Shown: in pieces, positions 44,713-54,120 of the stretch
Layout: each line of letters starts with the position of its first letter
Position numbering within the stretch: the stretch's first letter is position 1
NCBI GenBank assembly: GCA_963726315.1
Contig: CAVSBZ010000005.1
Span: forward strand, 434,001 to 498,000
Length of the DNA stretch: 64,000 bases
From: FEB-25 sp963726315
Lineage (GTDB): Bacteria > Chloroflexota > Anaerolineae > Anaerolineales > UBA4823
Direction: 5' to 3'
The notes under the pieces: generated by a model
Seen by the model: only the letters and a program-made list of their open reading frames with translations
Databases searched by the model: none
Told to the model about the DNA's origin: nothing
Position numbers and translations under genes: made by a program

Positions 44713-46267
44713 GTTCTACCGATTCTTGGGGTCGGCTTTGCTGGAAGGTGAGGAAGGAGATAAAAATATAGGCCGTGGTGTAAGGGACCAGGATTGCTAA
44801 AACTGCGTAATGGACGTGCACAATGGCGAAGACTGTGGCAATAATTCCGAGGAAAACCGAAGCCAGCTCAAGCAGGAAAACGAAGTCCAATGGCACCTGG
44901 TAACTGCGGTTGCGCCAACCTTCCTTATCTTTGACATTCGCATATTTGGGTGTTCGCTTGAATTCCCATTGGCGGTTGGTAAACAACGCTTTGACCGCTT
45001 CCACCGAATTGCTGACGCTTATGCCACTGCCGAGCAGGAACAGCACCAGCAGTCCCAGCAGGTTCTTGCGGATTGAGATCTTCTGCAGCCTCAAGCTGAT
45101 GATGGGCGACAGCCAGGCTGCCACCATGCTGAGCAGGATCATGGCATCCAGCACTCCCCAGGTGAGGTTGTGCAACTCCTTGGCGGTGGACGGGTCGAAT
45201 GCGGCAAAGGCACCGCCCAATGGTGTGAGCATGTGAGAATGCACCAGGAAGGTATCGACTTCGAAGATGGCTCCGAAGCTGGCGAGGAGAAATGAAACAA
45301 ACATCATTGGATGAAGCATGTACCCGGTGAGATGGATGAAAGCTTCCAATTTCTGGTACATTTTAATATTAGGGTTGGACAGGATGGAGGGCAGCAGTTT
45401 TCGGGCGGTACGCAGTGACCCGTTTGCCCAACGCGCCTGCTGCTTTTTAAAGCTGGGCACGGTGGGAGGAACTTCCCCGGGGCTGGTGAGGTCCTTGAGG
45501 AACAGGATATGATAACCTTTCATCTGCATTCGATAGCTCGCATCCAGGTCCTCGGCTAATGTATCTGCCTGCCAACCTCCAGCCTCCACTAATGCGCTCC
45601 TGCGCAGCACTCCCCCACTACCGTTGAAATTCTGGAAACATTTGGAGGCATACCTGCCGGTCTGTTCGACCATAAAGTGCACGTCGATACCAATCGCCAC
45701 CGCGCTGGTGACCCGATTATAGTAGCGGTTCAAGTGGGTCCAGCGGCTCTGGACGATGGCGAGCTGATCATCTTGCAGTAAATAGGGGATGGTGCGAATG
45801 AGAAAATCGCTGCGCGGGGTGTAATCGGCATCAAAAATCGCGATAAATTCTGCGTTAGAATTCTGGAGTGCAACTTGAAGGGCACCAGCCTTGTATCCAA
45901 CCCTGTCAGTTCTGCGTTGGATATGGATATGGTAATGCTTTTGGCGATATTCATTGGCTACATCATCGACAATTTGAATAGTGTCATCGTTTGAATCATC
46001 CAGGATGTCAATTTCAGCATTGTCGATGCCGTATTGTTCCACCATGCGAGCACAGGCTTCCACCAGGCGGCGGACGACGTAGCGTTCGTTATAAATAGGG
46101 AGCTGAATGGCGACATACGGGCGCTTTTTATTTTCGGTTGGCGAAAGCTGTGGGGGATGGTAGCGATGAATAACACTCAATAAAAAATAGTGGTTAAACC
46201 CATAGATAAAGAACATGAACGTCAGGGAGATCGAGAGCACCAGGAAAATGAGTTGGACGTAAAGCAT
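44654..46267 (-). CDS. GT2 processive-type glycosyltransferase (cellulose-synthase-like)
   Basis: A 537-residue membrane protein. N-terminal membrane segment, then a GT-A catalytic domain: VAIQLPIYNERYVVRRLVEAC, DDSNDDT, AIFDADYTP (D-x-D), GSGGVLRRSAL, EDLDASYRM, and QQARW (QxxRW). Three to four C-terminal membrane segments follow, typical of glucosylceramide- or cellulose-synthase-like enzymes. It is nine bases downstream of the DUF420 gene and overlaps the GT87 gene. Confidence 0.92.
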   Translation of the reverse strand: MLYVQLIFLVLSISLTFMFFIYGFNHYFLLSVIHRYHPPQLSPTENKKRPYVAIQLPIYNERYVVRRLVEACARMVEQYGIDNAEIDILDDSNDDTIQIVDDVANEYRQKHYHIHIQRRTDRVGYKAGALQVALQNSNAEFIAIFDADYTPRSDFLIRTIPYLLQDDQLAIVQSRWTHLNRYYNRVTSAVAIGIDVHFMVEQTGRYASKCFQNFNGSGGVLRRSALVEAGGWQADTLAEDLDASYRMQMKGYHILFLKDLTSPGEVPPTVPSFKKQQARWANGSLRTARKLLPSILSNPNIKMYQKLEAFIHLTGYMLHPMMFVSFLLASFGAIFEVDTFLVHSHMLTPLGGAFAAFDPSTAKELHNLTWGVLDAMILLSMVAAWLSPIISLRLQKISIRKNLLGLLVLFLLGSGISVSNSVEAVKALFTNRQWEFKRTPKYANVKDKEGWRNRSYQVPLDFVFLLELASVFLGIIATVFAIVHVHYAVLAILVPYTTAYIFISFLTFQQSRPQESVEHVESGSICQVKPHQADFPK

Positions 46268-46276
46268 GACCGTCTC

Positions 46277-46744
46277 TTAAATCCCGAAGATAAATATAAT
46301 TATGTAGATGAAGACTCCGCCCAGAGTGGCAAACATGTACAGCGCATAGGCCCAACGCATATTTAATTTATAGTTATTAAAGCGTAATCGCTTGGGGACC
46401 AACTCATTCCCCCGTAAAGCAACAAAGACACCGAACACGAGTGCTATCGCACCGATCAAACCGTGGATCGTCGTCACCGCATAATCACCCTGACCTAATT
46501 TGGATGGTATACCTGGAAGGATATAGATGATGTAAGAAGTGACCATCGAAATCAAGACGACCAGGCTATTTAGAGTGACTGAGCCTGTTTGTACCCAGCG
46601 ATGGGCGGTAAAGTGTTTTTTGCGCGCCAGGATGAAACCAATGTTGAATAATATTGCACTGATCAACATCAGCACCAAGGTGAGATCAGAACGGAGAGTG
46701 GCTTTGGTACCGAGGAAGCCTGGCGAAGTGAGAAAATCTGACAT
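46277..46744 (-). CDS. DUF420-like membrane protein
   Basis: A 155-residue protein with four membrane segments. Histidines in KKHFTAHRWVQ and VTTIHGLIGA fit the DUF420 (CtaM-like) pattern, a family linked elsewhere to cytochrome oxidase assembly. No oxidase gene is nearby, so the role here is open. First gene of the operon that ends with the radical SAM enzyme at 41211. Confidence 0.7.
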   Translation of the reverse strand: MSDFLTSPGFLGTKATLRSDLTLVLMLISAILFNIGFILARKKHFTAHRWVQTGSVTLNSLVVLISMVTSYIIYILPGIPSKLGQGDYAVTTIHGLIGAIALVFGVFVALRGNELVPKRLRFNNYKLNMRWAYALYMFATLGGVFIYIIIFIFGI

Positions 46745-46875
46745 AGCAAAATTTCCTAGTTTCAGTATCTCATTTTAGCAGAATAAACATAATATATCCA
46801 TAATCTACATTACGAATAGATTAATCCTTTGGATCTACACGGGTAGCGGGTGGTAAAATCATCCTGGAGCCGTTT

Positions 46876-47391
46876 ATGCGATTATACAGTAAAGCCGAGC
46901 TGATCAATTCCACCCATACCGAAAGGGAGAAATTAGAGGAAAAAATAGCCGGATTTACCCCGGATGAGATGCAGTTTGGCGGAACGATGGGTGTTTGGTC
47001 GGTTAAAGACATTCTGCAGCACCTGGTGGATTGGGAACAGCGCTGGATCGGTTGGTATGAGGCAGGCAAGCGGGGTGAGCCAGTGGTTACCCCTGAGGAG
47101 GGATATAACTGGCGGCAGATGGGAGAATTGAATGAGCTTTACCGCCTGAAGCATCAAGATCGACCGCTCGCGGCGGTGCTGGCGGATTTCCACTCGTCTT
47201 ACCTGCAGATCATGGATATGGTTGAGGAGATCCCGGAAGCAGAAATGCTGGCTCTTGGGGTTTACACCTGGACTGGTAAACTTCCACTCATCGCCTGGAT
47301 TGCCGGTAATACTTGCGATCATTATCGCTGGGCAACACAAATGATTCATCCGCTCGCCATAAGGCGGAAGATGAAGGCCAATAGTAATTAA
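46876..47391 (+). CDS. ClbS/DfsB-like four-helix protein
   Basis: A 171-residue soluble protein. Residues follow the ClbS/DfsB/IRC4 subgroup of the DinB fold: WSVKDILQHLVDWEQRWIGWY near 42, a long second helix, and GNTCDHYRWATQMI near the end with the putative metal histidine. E. coli ClbS hydrolyses colibactin; the function here is unknown. The third DinB-fold gene in the window. It is followed by an S10 peptidase 48 bases away. Confidence 0.8.
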   Translation: MRLYSKAELINSTHTEREKLEEKIAGFTPDEMQFGGTMGVWSVKDILQHLVDWEQRWIGWYEAGKRGEPVVTPEEGYNWRQMGELNELYRLKHQDRPLAAVLADFHSSYLQIMDMVEEIPEAEMLALGVYTWTGKLPLIAWIAGNTCDHYRWATQMIHPLAIRRKMKANSN

Positions 47392-47439
47392 TTATTTTAT
47401 AAAAACCATCGCTTTTGGATCAAATCAGGAGATGAAAAC

Positions 47440-48939
47440 ATGACCGATCAGGAAAAGGACGCCAAAAAACCCGAAGATACTGCCCCGGCAGCTCCCAAGG
47501 ATGTGCTGGTGGAGACCAAACACACGGTGACCATCGATGGCAGGGAGGTGCGCTACACGGTTACCTGCGGGACGATTGTTTTGAAAGAGGAGGCAGAAAA
47601 GAAGGGTGATAAGGAAGGCGAGGCGGAAGGGGAAAAGCCGCGGGCTTCCATATTTTTTGTGGCTTACACCCGGGATGGGGTAGAAGACTTACGCAAACGC
47701 CCATTGACCTTTTCTTTTAATGGAGGTCCGGGTTCTTCATCTGTTTGGCTGCACCTCGGCTTGCTGGGACCACGGCGGGTGCTGCTGGATGACGAAGGTT
47801 TCGCCCTTCCTCCCCCTTATAAACTGGTGGATAACACTTATTCTCTGCTCGACCAGACCGACCTGGTATTTATCGACCCGGTCAGCACGGGCTTCAGCCG
47901 GGCAGTTCCGGGTGAAAAACCCAAGCAGTTCCATGGCTTCAAAAAGGATATTGAGTCGGTGGGTGATTTCATCCGCCTGTATACCACGCGTTACCAGCGT
48001 TGGACGTCTCCGAAGTTCCTCATTGGTGAGAGCTACGGCACCACCCGCGCCGCCGGGCTATCTGGTTACCTGCAGGAACGGCATGGGATGTATCTCAATG
48101 GGATCATGTTGATCTCGTCCATCTTGAATTTTCAAACAGCTGACTTTCATACCGGGAATGACCTGCCGTATATCCTTTTCCTGCCCACCTATACCGCAAC
48201 TGCTTGGTATCACCACCGCCTGAGCGATGAAATGGAAAAAGACCTGCCCGCCACCCTGGCTGAGGTGGAAAGCTTTGCCCTGGGTGATTACTCGGACGCG
48301 CTGATGCAGGGCGATGATCTGCAGGAGGAGGAGCGCCTGCTCATTGCCCGTAAACTGGCACGCTACACTGGGCTCTCCGAGGATTATATCGATAGCTCCA
48401 ACCTGCGTATCGAGATCTTCCGCTTCACTAAAGAGTTGTTGCGCCATGCCAAACGCACTGTGGGCCGGTTGGACAGCCGCTTCAAGGGTATCGATCGTGA
48501 TTCAGCCGGTGAGCACTTTGAGTTTGACCCCAGTATGAGCAATATCGGTGGTCCTTATACCGCCACTTTAAACGATTATGTGCGCGGCGAGCTCAAGTTT
48601 GAATCGGACCTGCCTTATGAGATCCTGTCTGAGCGCGTCTATCCTTGGAGCTATGCTGAATTCGAGAATGAGTACGTCAATGTTGCTGAGACACTGCGCA
48701 AGGCGATTACCACCAACCCGCACCTTAAGGTTTACGTGGCGAACGGCTATTATGACCTGGCAACCCCATACCTGGCAACGCGCTACACCTTCAAGCACCT
48801 GGGTTTGGATAAGTCTTTACAGGATAACCTGCGCATGGGTTACTTTGAAGCCGGTCACATGATGTATATCCATATCCCTTCGCTGGGTAAGCTGAGATCT
48901 GAATTAGCAGACTTCATCAATTGGGCGGTTCCAGCTTAA
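47440..48939 (+). CDS. Peptidase S10 (serine carboxypeptidase) family protein
   Basis: A 499-residue enzyme with AGGAG before the ATG. Family motifs are LTFSFNGGPGSSSVW (oxyanion region), FIDPVSTGFS, the nucleophile GESYGTTRAAG near residue 194, the catalytic Asp in ANGYYDLATPY near 437 and His in FEAGHMMYIH near 471. The N-terminus is a charged, Lys/Glu/Pro/Ala-rich tail with no signal peptide, so the protein looks cytosolic, whereas classical S10 enzymes are exported or vacuolar. It would trim C-terminal residues from peptides. Confidence 0.92.
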   Translation: MTDQEKDAKKPEDTAPAAPKDVLVETKHTVTIDGREVRYTVTCGTIVLKEEAEKKGDKEGEAEGEKPRASIFFVAYTRDGVEDLRKRPLTFSFNGGPGSSSVWLHLGLLGPRRVLLDDEGFALPPPYKLVDNTYSLLDQTDLVFIDPVSTGFSRAVPGEKPKQFHGFKKDIESVGDFIRLYTTRYQRWTSPKFLIGESYGTTRAAGLSGYLQERHGMYLNGIMLISSILNFQTADFHTGNDLPYILFLPTYTATAWYHHRLSDEMEKDLPATLAEVESFALGDYSDALMQGDDLQEEERLLIARKLARYTGLSEDYIDSSNLRIEIFRFTKELLRHAKRTVGRLDSRFKGIDRDSAGEHFEFDPSMSNIGGPYTATLNDYVRGELKFESDLPYEILSERVYPWSYAEFENEYVNVAETLRKAITTNPHLKVYVANGYYDLATPYLATRYTFKHLGLDKSLQDNLRMGYFEAGHMMYIHIPSLGKLRSELADFINWAVPA

Positions 48940-48960
48940 TGCCCTTGAAGTAAACCAAAT

Positions 48961-49311
48961 ATGCATCTGACTGTTGTTGCAATGGGTTCACGGGGGGATA
49001 TGCAGCCTTATTTAGCCCTGGCAGTGGGCATGATGAAAGCCGGGTACGAGGTGCAGATTTGTACTGACCGAATGTTTGAACACCTGGTGATCTCGCTGGG
49101 TTTGCCATTTCAACCCGTGACCGCCATTCCGATGAGCATGATGCAGCAGAAGCTATCAGATGCGATCAATCAGGGGGTGACCGAACAAACGATCCGCCAT
49201 AGTGCCGAATTGTTTAGCGAAAAACTGCAGGGCGAAGATGGGGTTGGCAAAGGTGTCGGCTATATCCAGGTATTCCTAGACAGAAAATCAAACCGTAGCA
49301 ACGCGCTCTAG
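48961..49311 (+). pseudogene. Truncated GT28/UGT-like glycosyltransferase
   Basis: Only the N-terminal ~100 residues of a GT-B glycosyltransferase remain: HLTVVAMGSRGDMQPYLALA and YEVQICTDRMFEHLV are the typical start of sterol/rhamnosyl-type GT1/GT28 enzymes. The chain then runs into unrelated sequence and stops. Only 85 bases lie before the next gene in any frame, so the remaining ~300 residues are truly absent. A deletion remnant. Confidence 0.75.
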
Positions 49312-49396
49312 TGAAATTGGGAACATATTCACACCCCGCAGCGTCAATATCATCGCGGTCGAATCACCGTTGTGTTTGTATCAGGAGAAACATGAT

Positions 49397-50458
49397 ATGC
49401 CAACCCTAAGTAGACAAATCACTGCATTTTTAGCCATCGTTCTATTATTTACTGCCTGTACATCGGCGAGCCCGACTAGTGCCCCTACTGAACAGGTTAT
49501 AAATTCCCCTGCGGCACCTACCCTTGAAAACCCCACCTCTATACCCACCCAGGAACCCGCTCCGATCACTGCAGTTCCAATCGTCCCTACAGACACTTCG
49601 GTGCCTACCCAAGCGCCTGTTCCATCGGGTGGGAATGGTACCATCGTGTTCGGATCAAACCGGGATGGAGATTATGCGAATATCTACCAGATGAATATCT
49701 CCGATCGAAGTACAACCCAGCTGAGTAAAAACGAATCGAACACATTCCCCGGACCTTACTCCCCAAATGGAGCTCTGCTACTGTTCACCGGGTTTGGATT
49801 AACCAACAGTTATGTGGGACTGATGAATGCAGATGGAAGTAACGTAAAGGACCTTTCAAATCGACCGGATACAGATGAGGGCTTCCCAACCTGGTCTCCC
49901 GATGGACTACAGATCGCTTTCAACTCCCGTATGGACGGCAACAATGAGATCTATATTATGGATCTGAATGGGACGAATGTTAAACGTCTCACCAATAACC
50001 CAGCGGATGACTTTGCTCCTGCCTGGTCACCTGATGGAAGCCAGATCGCCTTCGTCTCGGACCGGGATAACCCGACAGGAGTAAATAACCTATATCTCAT
50101 GAATGTGGATGGTAGTAGTGTGGTCCGCTTAACTAATGGGAACGAGATCGATTACGGACCCGCCTGGTCACCTGATGGAAAGCAAATAGCTTTCAGGGCA
50201 GACGTCGATGGAAACGGCGATATTTTTGTGCTCAATGCCGACGGTTCAGGCAGGGTCAACCTGACGAATAACCCAGCGAGTGATTGGGCACCTGCCTGGT
50301 CGCCGGATGGGAGCATGCTCGCTTTCCAAACCGATCGGGATGGCAATTGGGAGATCTATATGATGAAATCCGATGGCTCACAGCCGACCAATTTGACGAT
50401 AAATCCTTCTGATGACCAGATGCCATACTGGAAACCGGTTATAACGGATATTAATTAA
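49397..50458 (+). CDS. PD40 beta-propeller lipoprotein (TolB-like)
   Basis: A 353-residue exported lipoprotein, ATG at 49397 after AGGAGAAA. Lipobox LLFTAC near residue 19, then a ~60-residue Pro/Thr/Ser linker. The rest comprises five or six PD40 blades with repeated WSPDG-QIAF cores (TWSPDGLQIAF, AWSPDGSQIAF, AWSPDGKQIAF, AWSPDGSMLAF) and YIMDLNG/LTNNPA turns. Probably a membrane-anchored scaffold or sensor on the outer face of the cytoplasmic membrane. Confidence 0.88.
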   Translation: MPTLSRQITAFLAIVLLFTACTSASPTSAPTEQVINSPAAPTLENPTSIPTQEPAPITAVPIVPTDTSVPTQAPVPSGGNGTIVFGSNRDGDYANIYQMNISDRSTTQLSKNESNTFPGPYSPNGALLLFTGFGLTNSYVGLMNADGSNVKDLSNRPDTDEGFPTWSPDGLQIAFNSRMDGNNEIYIMDLNGTNVKRLTNNPADDFAPAWSPDGSQIAFVSDRDNPTGVNNLYLMNVDGSSVVRLTNGNEIDYGPAWSPDGKQIAFRADVDGNGDIFVLNADGSGRVNLTNNPASDWAPAWSPDGSMLAFQTDRDGNWEIYMMKSDGSQPTNLTINPSDDQMPYWKPVITDIN

Positions 50459-50655
50459 TGCGACCTTACGTGCCTGTATGATGATATGTAGGAATTATCT
50501 GGGCAGGTGGAATTTGTTCGAGGACCACTGCCCCGTTGCATGGATTTTTTGATTACCGGTTGAAGAAGACATTAAGGAGAACCACTATTTTCAGATCCAT
50601 TAGCCGAAGATGAATAAATTCATCAACTTGTGCGATTTGATTGGTATTGAAAAAT

Positions 50656-51777
50656 ATGAGTAAAAGTACATTAAGAATAATCCTGTTTGTGGAATTTATT
50701 GTTGCGTCACTTGCAATCGTGTTCATATTGGTGGCTATTTGGAACAAGCCCCTGGGTCCATCCTTAGGGCTGCCGACCACAATCCCCCAAAAGGTAGCTG
50801 CATTACCAGACACGATTGGTGTAGTTGTGGAAAGTGTAATTACCAACACTGAGCCCACCCCAACATCACAATCTCTACTGTCACAAATCGTTTCGAAATT
50901 AATTAAGCCGGCTGCAACCAGCGAGGCTCTCTGTAATGGTCCGGCGGTGATGACCCTGCTCCTGGTTGGGTCCGACGAGCGGTCGGAAGGATATCTATAT
51001 GGGTTAGCCAATTCAATCCGGGTCGTGCGCATCGACTTTAACGTGCCCAGTGTGATGATGGTGGATATCCCCCGTGATCTGTGGGTTGAGATTCCTGGGA
51101 TTTCCGATCATTATGACATCACCCATGGTAAGCTGAATCAGGCATATTTCTTCGGCAACCCTGGAATGGGTTACTATGATGGACCTGGCGAAGGTCCCGG
51201 TCTGCTCGCCCGCACCCTGGAACAAAATTTTGGCGTGCAGGTGGACCACTACCTGGCGGTGGATATAAAGACATTTGTCCGCATCATCGATGGGATGGAC
51301 GGTATCGATATTAACCTGGATTCGAAGATTGATTTAAACCAGAACCACGACGGGGAAAACCCGGAGTATGTGCTCGAACCCGGCGTTCATCATCTGGATG
51401 GGACGATGGCTTTGAGATTGGCGATGAACAGATATCCCACGATTTATCAGCGCGCCAGGAACCAAAACATCGTTTTACACGCCATCCAGGCGAAGCTGCT
51501 CACCCCGGCGATGCTTCCCAAACTACCCAGCCTGGCAGCGCAATTCACCGGCTCGGTTCAAACCGATCTAACCCCCAACGAGGTGAATAAACTCATCTGC
51601 ATCGCTGATAAGCTGACCTCCGAGAACACCAGCATAGTGGCTTTTCCGGACGAAATGTTTACCGGGAACCACGTGTATGACCCTTACCGTAAGGTCAATA
51701 CCTACGTCGTGGATGCTGACTTCAACCAGATACGCGCGTATTTTACCGATTTCATGCAAGGTACCTGGCCGAAATAG
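50656..51777 (+). CDS. LytR-CpsA-Psr (LCP) family protein
   Basis: A 373-residue protein anchored by an N-terminal membrane segment. LCP domain from ~95: LLLVGSDER, VVRIDFNVPSVMMVDIPRDLWVEI (key residues R, D, PRD), GKLNQAYFFG, and VDHYLAVDIKTFVRIID. LCP enzymes transfer lipid-linked glycopolymers to the cell wall. ATG at 50656 is preferred over TTG at 50641. A close paralogue follows, so this is a tandem duplication. Confidence 0.88.
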   Translation: MSKSTLRIILFVEFIVASLAIVFILVAIWNKPLGPSLGLPTTIPQKVAALPDTIGVVVESVITNTEPTPTSQSLLSQIVSKLIKPAATSEALCNGPAVMTLLLVGSDERSEGYLYGLANSIRVVRIDFNVPSVMMVDIPRDLWVEIPGISDHYDITHGKLNQAYFFGNPGMGYYDGPGEGPGLLARTLEQNFGVQVDHYLAVDIKTFVRIIDGMDGIDINLDSKIDLNQNHDGENPEYVLEPGVHHLDGTMALRLAMNRYPTIYQRARNQNIVLHAIQAKLLTPAMLPKLPSLAAQFTGSVQTDLTPNEVNKLICIADKLTSENTSIVAFPDEMFTGNHVYDPYRKVNTYVVDADFNQIRAYFTDFMQGTWPK

Positions 51778-51866
51778 CTCGAAGGATTGCCGGACATGCT
51801 CACAGAATTGTTAGCTAAGCAAAAGCTCCGGGGAATCAGGGTAGAATAAAGTAAGGGAATGCTGCC

Positions 51867-52997
51867 TTGCCAAAACACAGAACCGCTTTACTGATCCTCT
51901 TGATCGCGGTGATGGGGGTGACCGCCTGTGGGGTTACTATTCTGTTTAAATGGAATATGCCCCTTGGTCCAGCACTCGCTCTGTCTACACACACTCCGCC
52001 TGCCAAAACAAACCCCTCCCAGTTATTTAATTCAGAAACCTCCCAATCGACCCAGTCTGTAGACGTAAGCCAACTGAATACGCCAGCGCCATATCCCACA
52101 GCCACCCACCAGCCCTTATGCAATGGTCCAGAGACGATGACTATCCTGGCGATTGGTTCTGATGCCCGCAGCTCAACTTACCTGTACGGTCTGGCAAATT
52201 CGATCCATATTATACGGATCGATTTTACCGTCCCCAACATCATGGTGATCGATTTTCCACGTGACCTGTGGGTGGAAATACCGAATATCTCTGACCACTA
52301 TGGGATCACGCATGGGAAACTCAACCAAGCGTATCTATTTGGCAACCCAGGCATGGGCTATTATGATGGTCCTGGAGCAGGACCAGGTTTACTGGCACGC
52401 ACCTTGGACGTCAATTTTGGCTTGCAGGTGGACCACTATATCGCCATTAACCGGCAGACGTTCGTGCGGATGATCGATGCTGTGGGTGGGGTGGATATCA
52501 CGCTTGATTCCCCCGTTGATTTAAATTGGTGGCGCCTCACACCTGATCCGCGATTAATACTGTCAGCGGGTAAAAACCATTTGGATGGAGAAGTTGCCCT
52601 TGAGATGGCAGTTAATCGCGTTCCAACCACATTTCAACGCATGAAGTATCAAAAAATCATCCTGATTGCCTTGCGTGAAAAGCTGCTTAGCCCAGCCATG
52701 CTTCCCAAGCTGCCTCAACTGGCACTCCAATTTATCACCTCCGTCCAAACCGATCTCAGTCCCGGTGAGATTACCAGCCTGATCTGCATCGCACAGGCAG
52801 TCTCATTGGATAATATAAAAGCTAATTCTTTTCCGGAAGAATTGTTTACTGCGGATGTGACCTATGATCAGTACAGGAATGTGACCACGTTTGTCTATAA
52901 TGCTGATTTCGAGGTGCTCAGGGCGATGGTAGACGAATATATGAACGGGATTTGGCCCATACCGGAAGGCGGTATGATCGCCACGCCCACGCCGTGA
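51867..52997 (+). CDS. LytR-CpsA-Psr (LCP) family protein, paralogue
   Basis: A 376-residue LCP protein similar to the upstream gene along its whole length (TILAIGSDAR, IIRIDFTVPNIMVIDFPRD, ITHGKLNQAYLFGNPGMGYYD). TTG start at 51867. The N-terminal hydrophobic segment ends in GVTACG, which could be a lipobox or simply a membrane anchor. Retained arginines and aspartates of the pyrophosphate-binding pocket suggest both copies are active. Confidence 0.88.
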   Translation: MPKHRTALLILLIAVMGVTACGVTILFKWNMPLGPALALSTHTPPAKTNPSQLFNSETSQSTQSVDVSQLNTPAPYPTATHQPLCNGPETMTILAIGSDARSSTYLYGLANSIHIIRIDFTVPNIMVIDFPRDLWVEIPNISDHYGITHGKLNQAYLFGNPGMGYYDGPGAGPGLLARTLDVNFGLQVDHYIAINRQTFVRMIDAVGGVDITLDSPVDLNWWRLTPDPRLILSAGKNHLDGEVALEMAVNRVPTTFQRMKYQKIILIALREKLLSPAMLPKLPQLALQFITSVQTDLSPGEITSLICIAQAVSLDNIKANSFPEELFTADVTYDQYRNVTTFVYNADFEVLRAMVDEYMNGIWPIPEGGMIATPTP

Positions 52998-53079
52998 GAC
53001 CCAAATCTGAGACTTAAGTTAAAATCTCACCGCCTTCCCCAGCCTTTTCTAACACGATTGAAAGCATTTGGAGCTAAAA

Positions 53080-53547
53080 ATGTCTCTCCCTTCATCATCA
53101 ATAAAGATCATCCGGGCAGCTGAGATGACTGAAGAGCTATTCCAGGCTTGCCAGCGCCTGGTGCTCCAGCTCACCCGCAACAATCCTCCACCTACGCGGA
53201 TTGAGCTCTCGTTGCTGCTGGCAGAAAGCAAATCCGCTCTATTAATGGCACTCGACCAAAACTCCGCCGCAGGTGAGATTGTTGGATTAGCCACATTAGT
53301 GCTTTACCGCGTACCGACCGGCATGCGTGCAATCATCGAAGATGTGGTGGTGGATGAGAAAGCCAGGGGGAGGGGAATTGGAGAGGCGCTCATGCGTGCC
53401 TGCCTGGATCAGGCGGAACTGGCGGGTTGCCCTCAGGTGATGCTCACTTCCAACCCGGGCAGGGAAGCTGCCAACCGACTATACAAGCGCATGGGTTTTG
53501 AGCAACGAAAAACCAATGTCTACCGATATTCTATAAAGCGGGGATAA
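53080..53547 (+). CDS. GNAT-family N-acetyltransferase
   Basis: A 155-residue cytosolic enzyme. ATG at 53080 with GGAG ten bases upstream. Motif A of the GNAT fold is seen as VVVDEKARGRGIGEALMRAC (acetyl-CoA pyrophosphate loop RGRGIG), followed by the C-terminal N-x3-RLYKRMGF-type end (EAANRLYKRMGFEQR). Substrate unknown. Confidence 0.9.
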   Translation: MSLPSSSIKIIRAAEMTEELFQACQRLVLQLTRNNPPPTRIELSLLLAESKSALLMALDQNSAAGEIVGLATLVLYRVPTGMRAIIEDVVVDEKARGRGIGEALMRACLDQAELAGCPQVMLTSNPGREAANRLYKRMGFEQRKTNVYRYSIKRG

Positions 53548-53678
53548 GGATTATTACCTTGGGGTGAAATGATATCTGCTAATCCTGACTGCTGGTAGCT
53601 GCAGTCTGTTATCAGAATAAGGTGTCAAGTTTCAGCTCAAACCCGCAATCTAACCCAGATAATTATTGCGACCAAAAT

Positions 53679-54035
53679 CTATTTATCATGGGGGATGTTT
53701 CGAGCCAGCTGCTGGCGGTTGCCCATCACCAGCGTGATCTGGCGCAGGAATTCGGATTGGCGTTTGGACGGTTCAAAACCGAGCACCGATACGCTCCCAC
53801 TGGTCGGGTAAAGTAATCCTGAGAGCATCTTGAGGGTTGTGGTCTTACCGGCACCGTTAGGTCCTAAAAATCCCACCACTTCCCCAGGGTCGATGTGGAA
53901 ACTGATCTCTTCCACGGCTTTCACCATCACATGCTCGCGCTTGAACAGGCTGCCAATGGAGGCTGAAAGACCGGCTTTTCGCACCGGCACCTTGTAGTGT
54001 TTGGAGAGGCTTTTAGGTTGGATGATGACTGGCAT
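53679..54035 (-). pseudogene. Truncated ABC transporter ATP-binding protein
   Basis: Only the N-terminal ~118 residues remain: SLSKHYKVPVRK, a Walker A GPNGAGKTT and QITLVMGNRQQL. The signature motif, Walker B and helical domain are missing, and no other frame in the 130 bases before the next gene restores them. A non-functional remnant of a NatA/DrrA-like ATPase. Its former permease partner is also absent here. Confidence 0.8.
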
Positions 54036-54120
54036 ACAGTCTCCTTGGTCAATGGACATCCTCAAATTGATTGGTCCAGGTTAATTTTATTGCTATAATT
54101 CTAGAGAATGGTGAGGTAGC

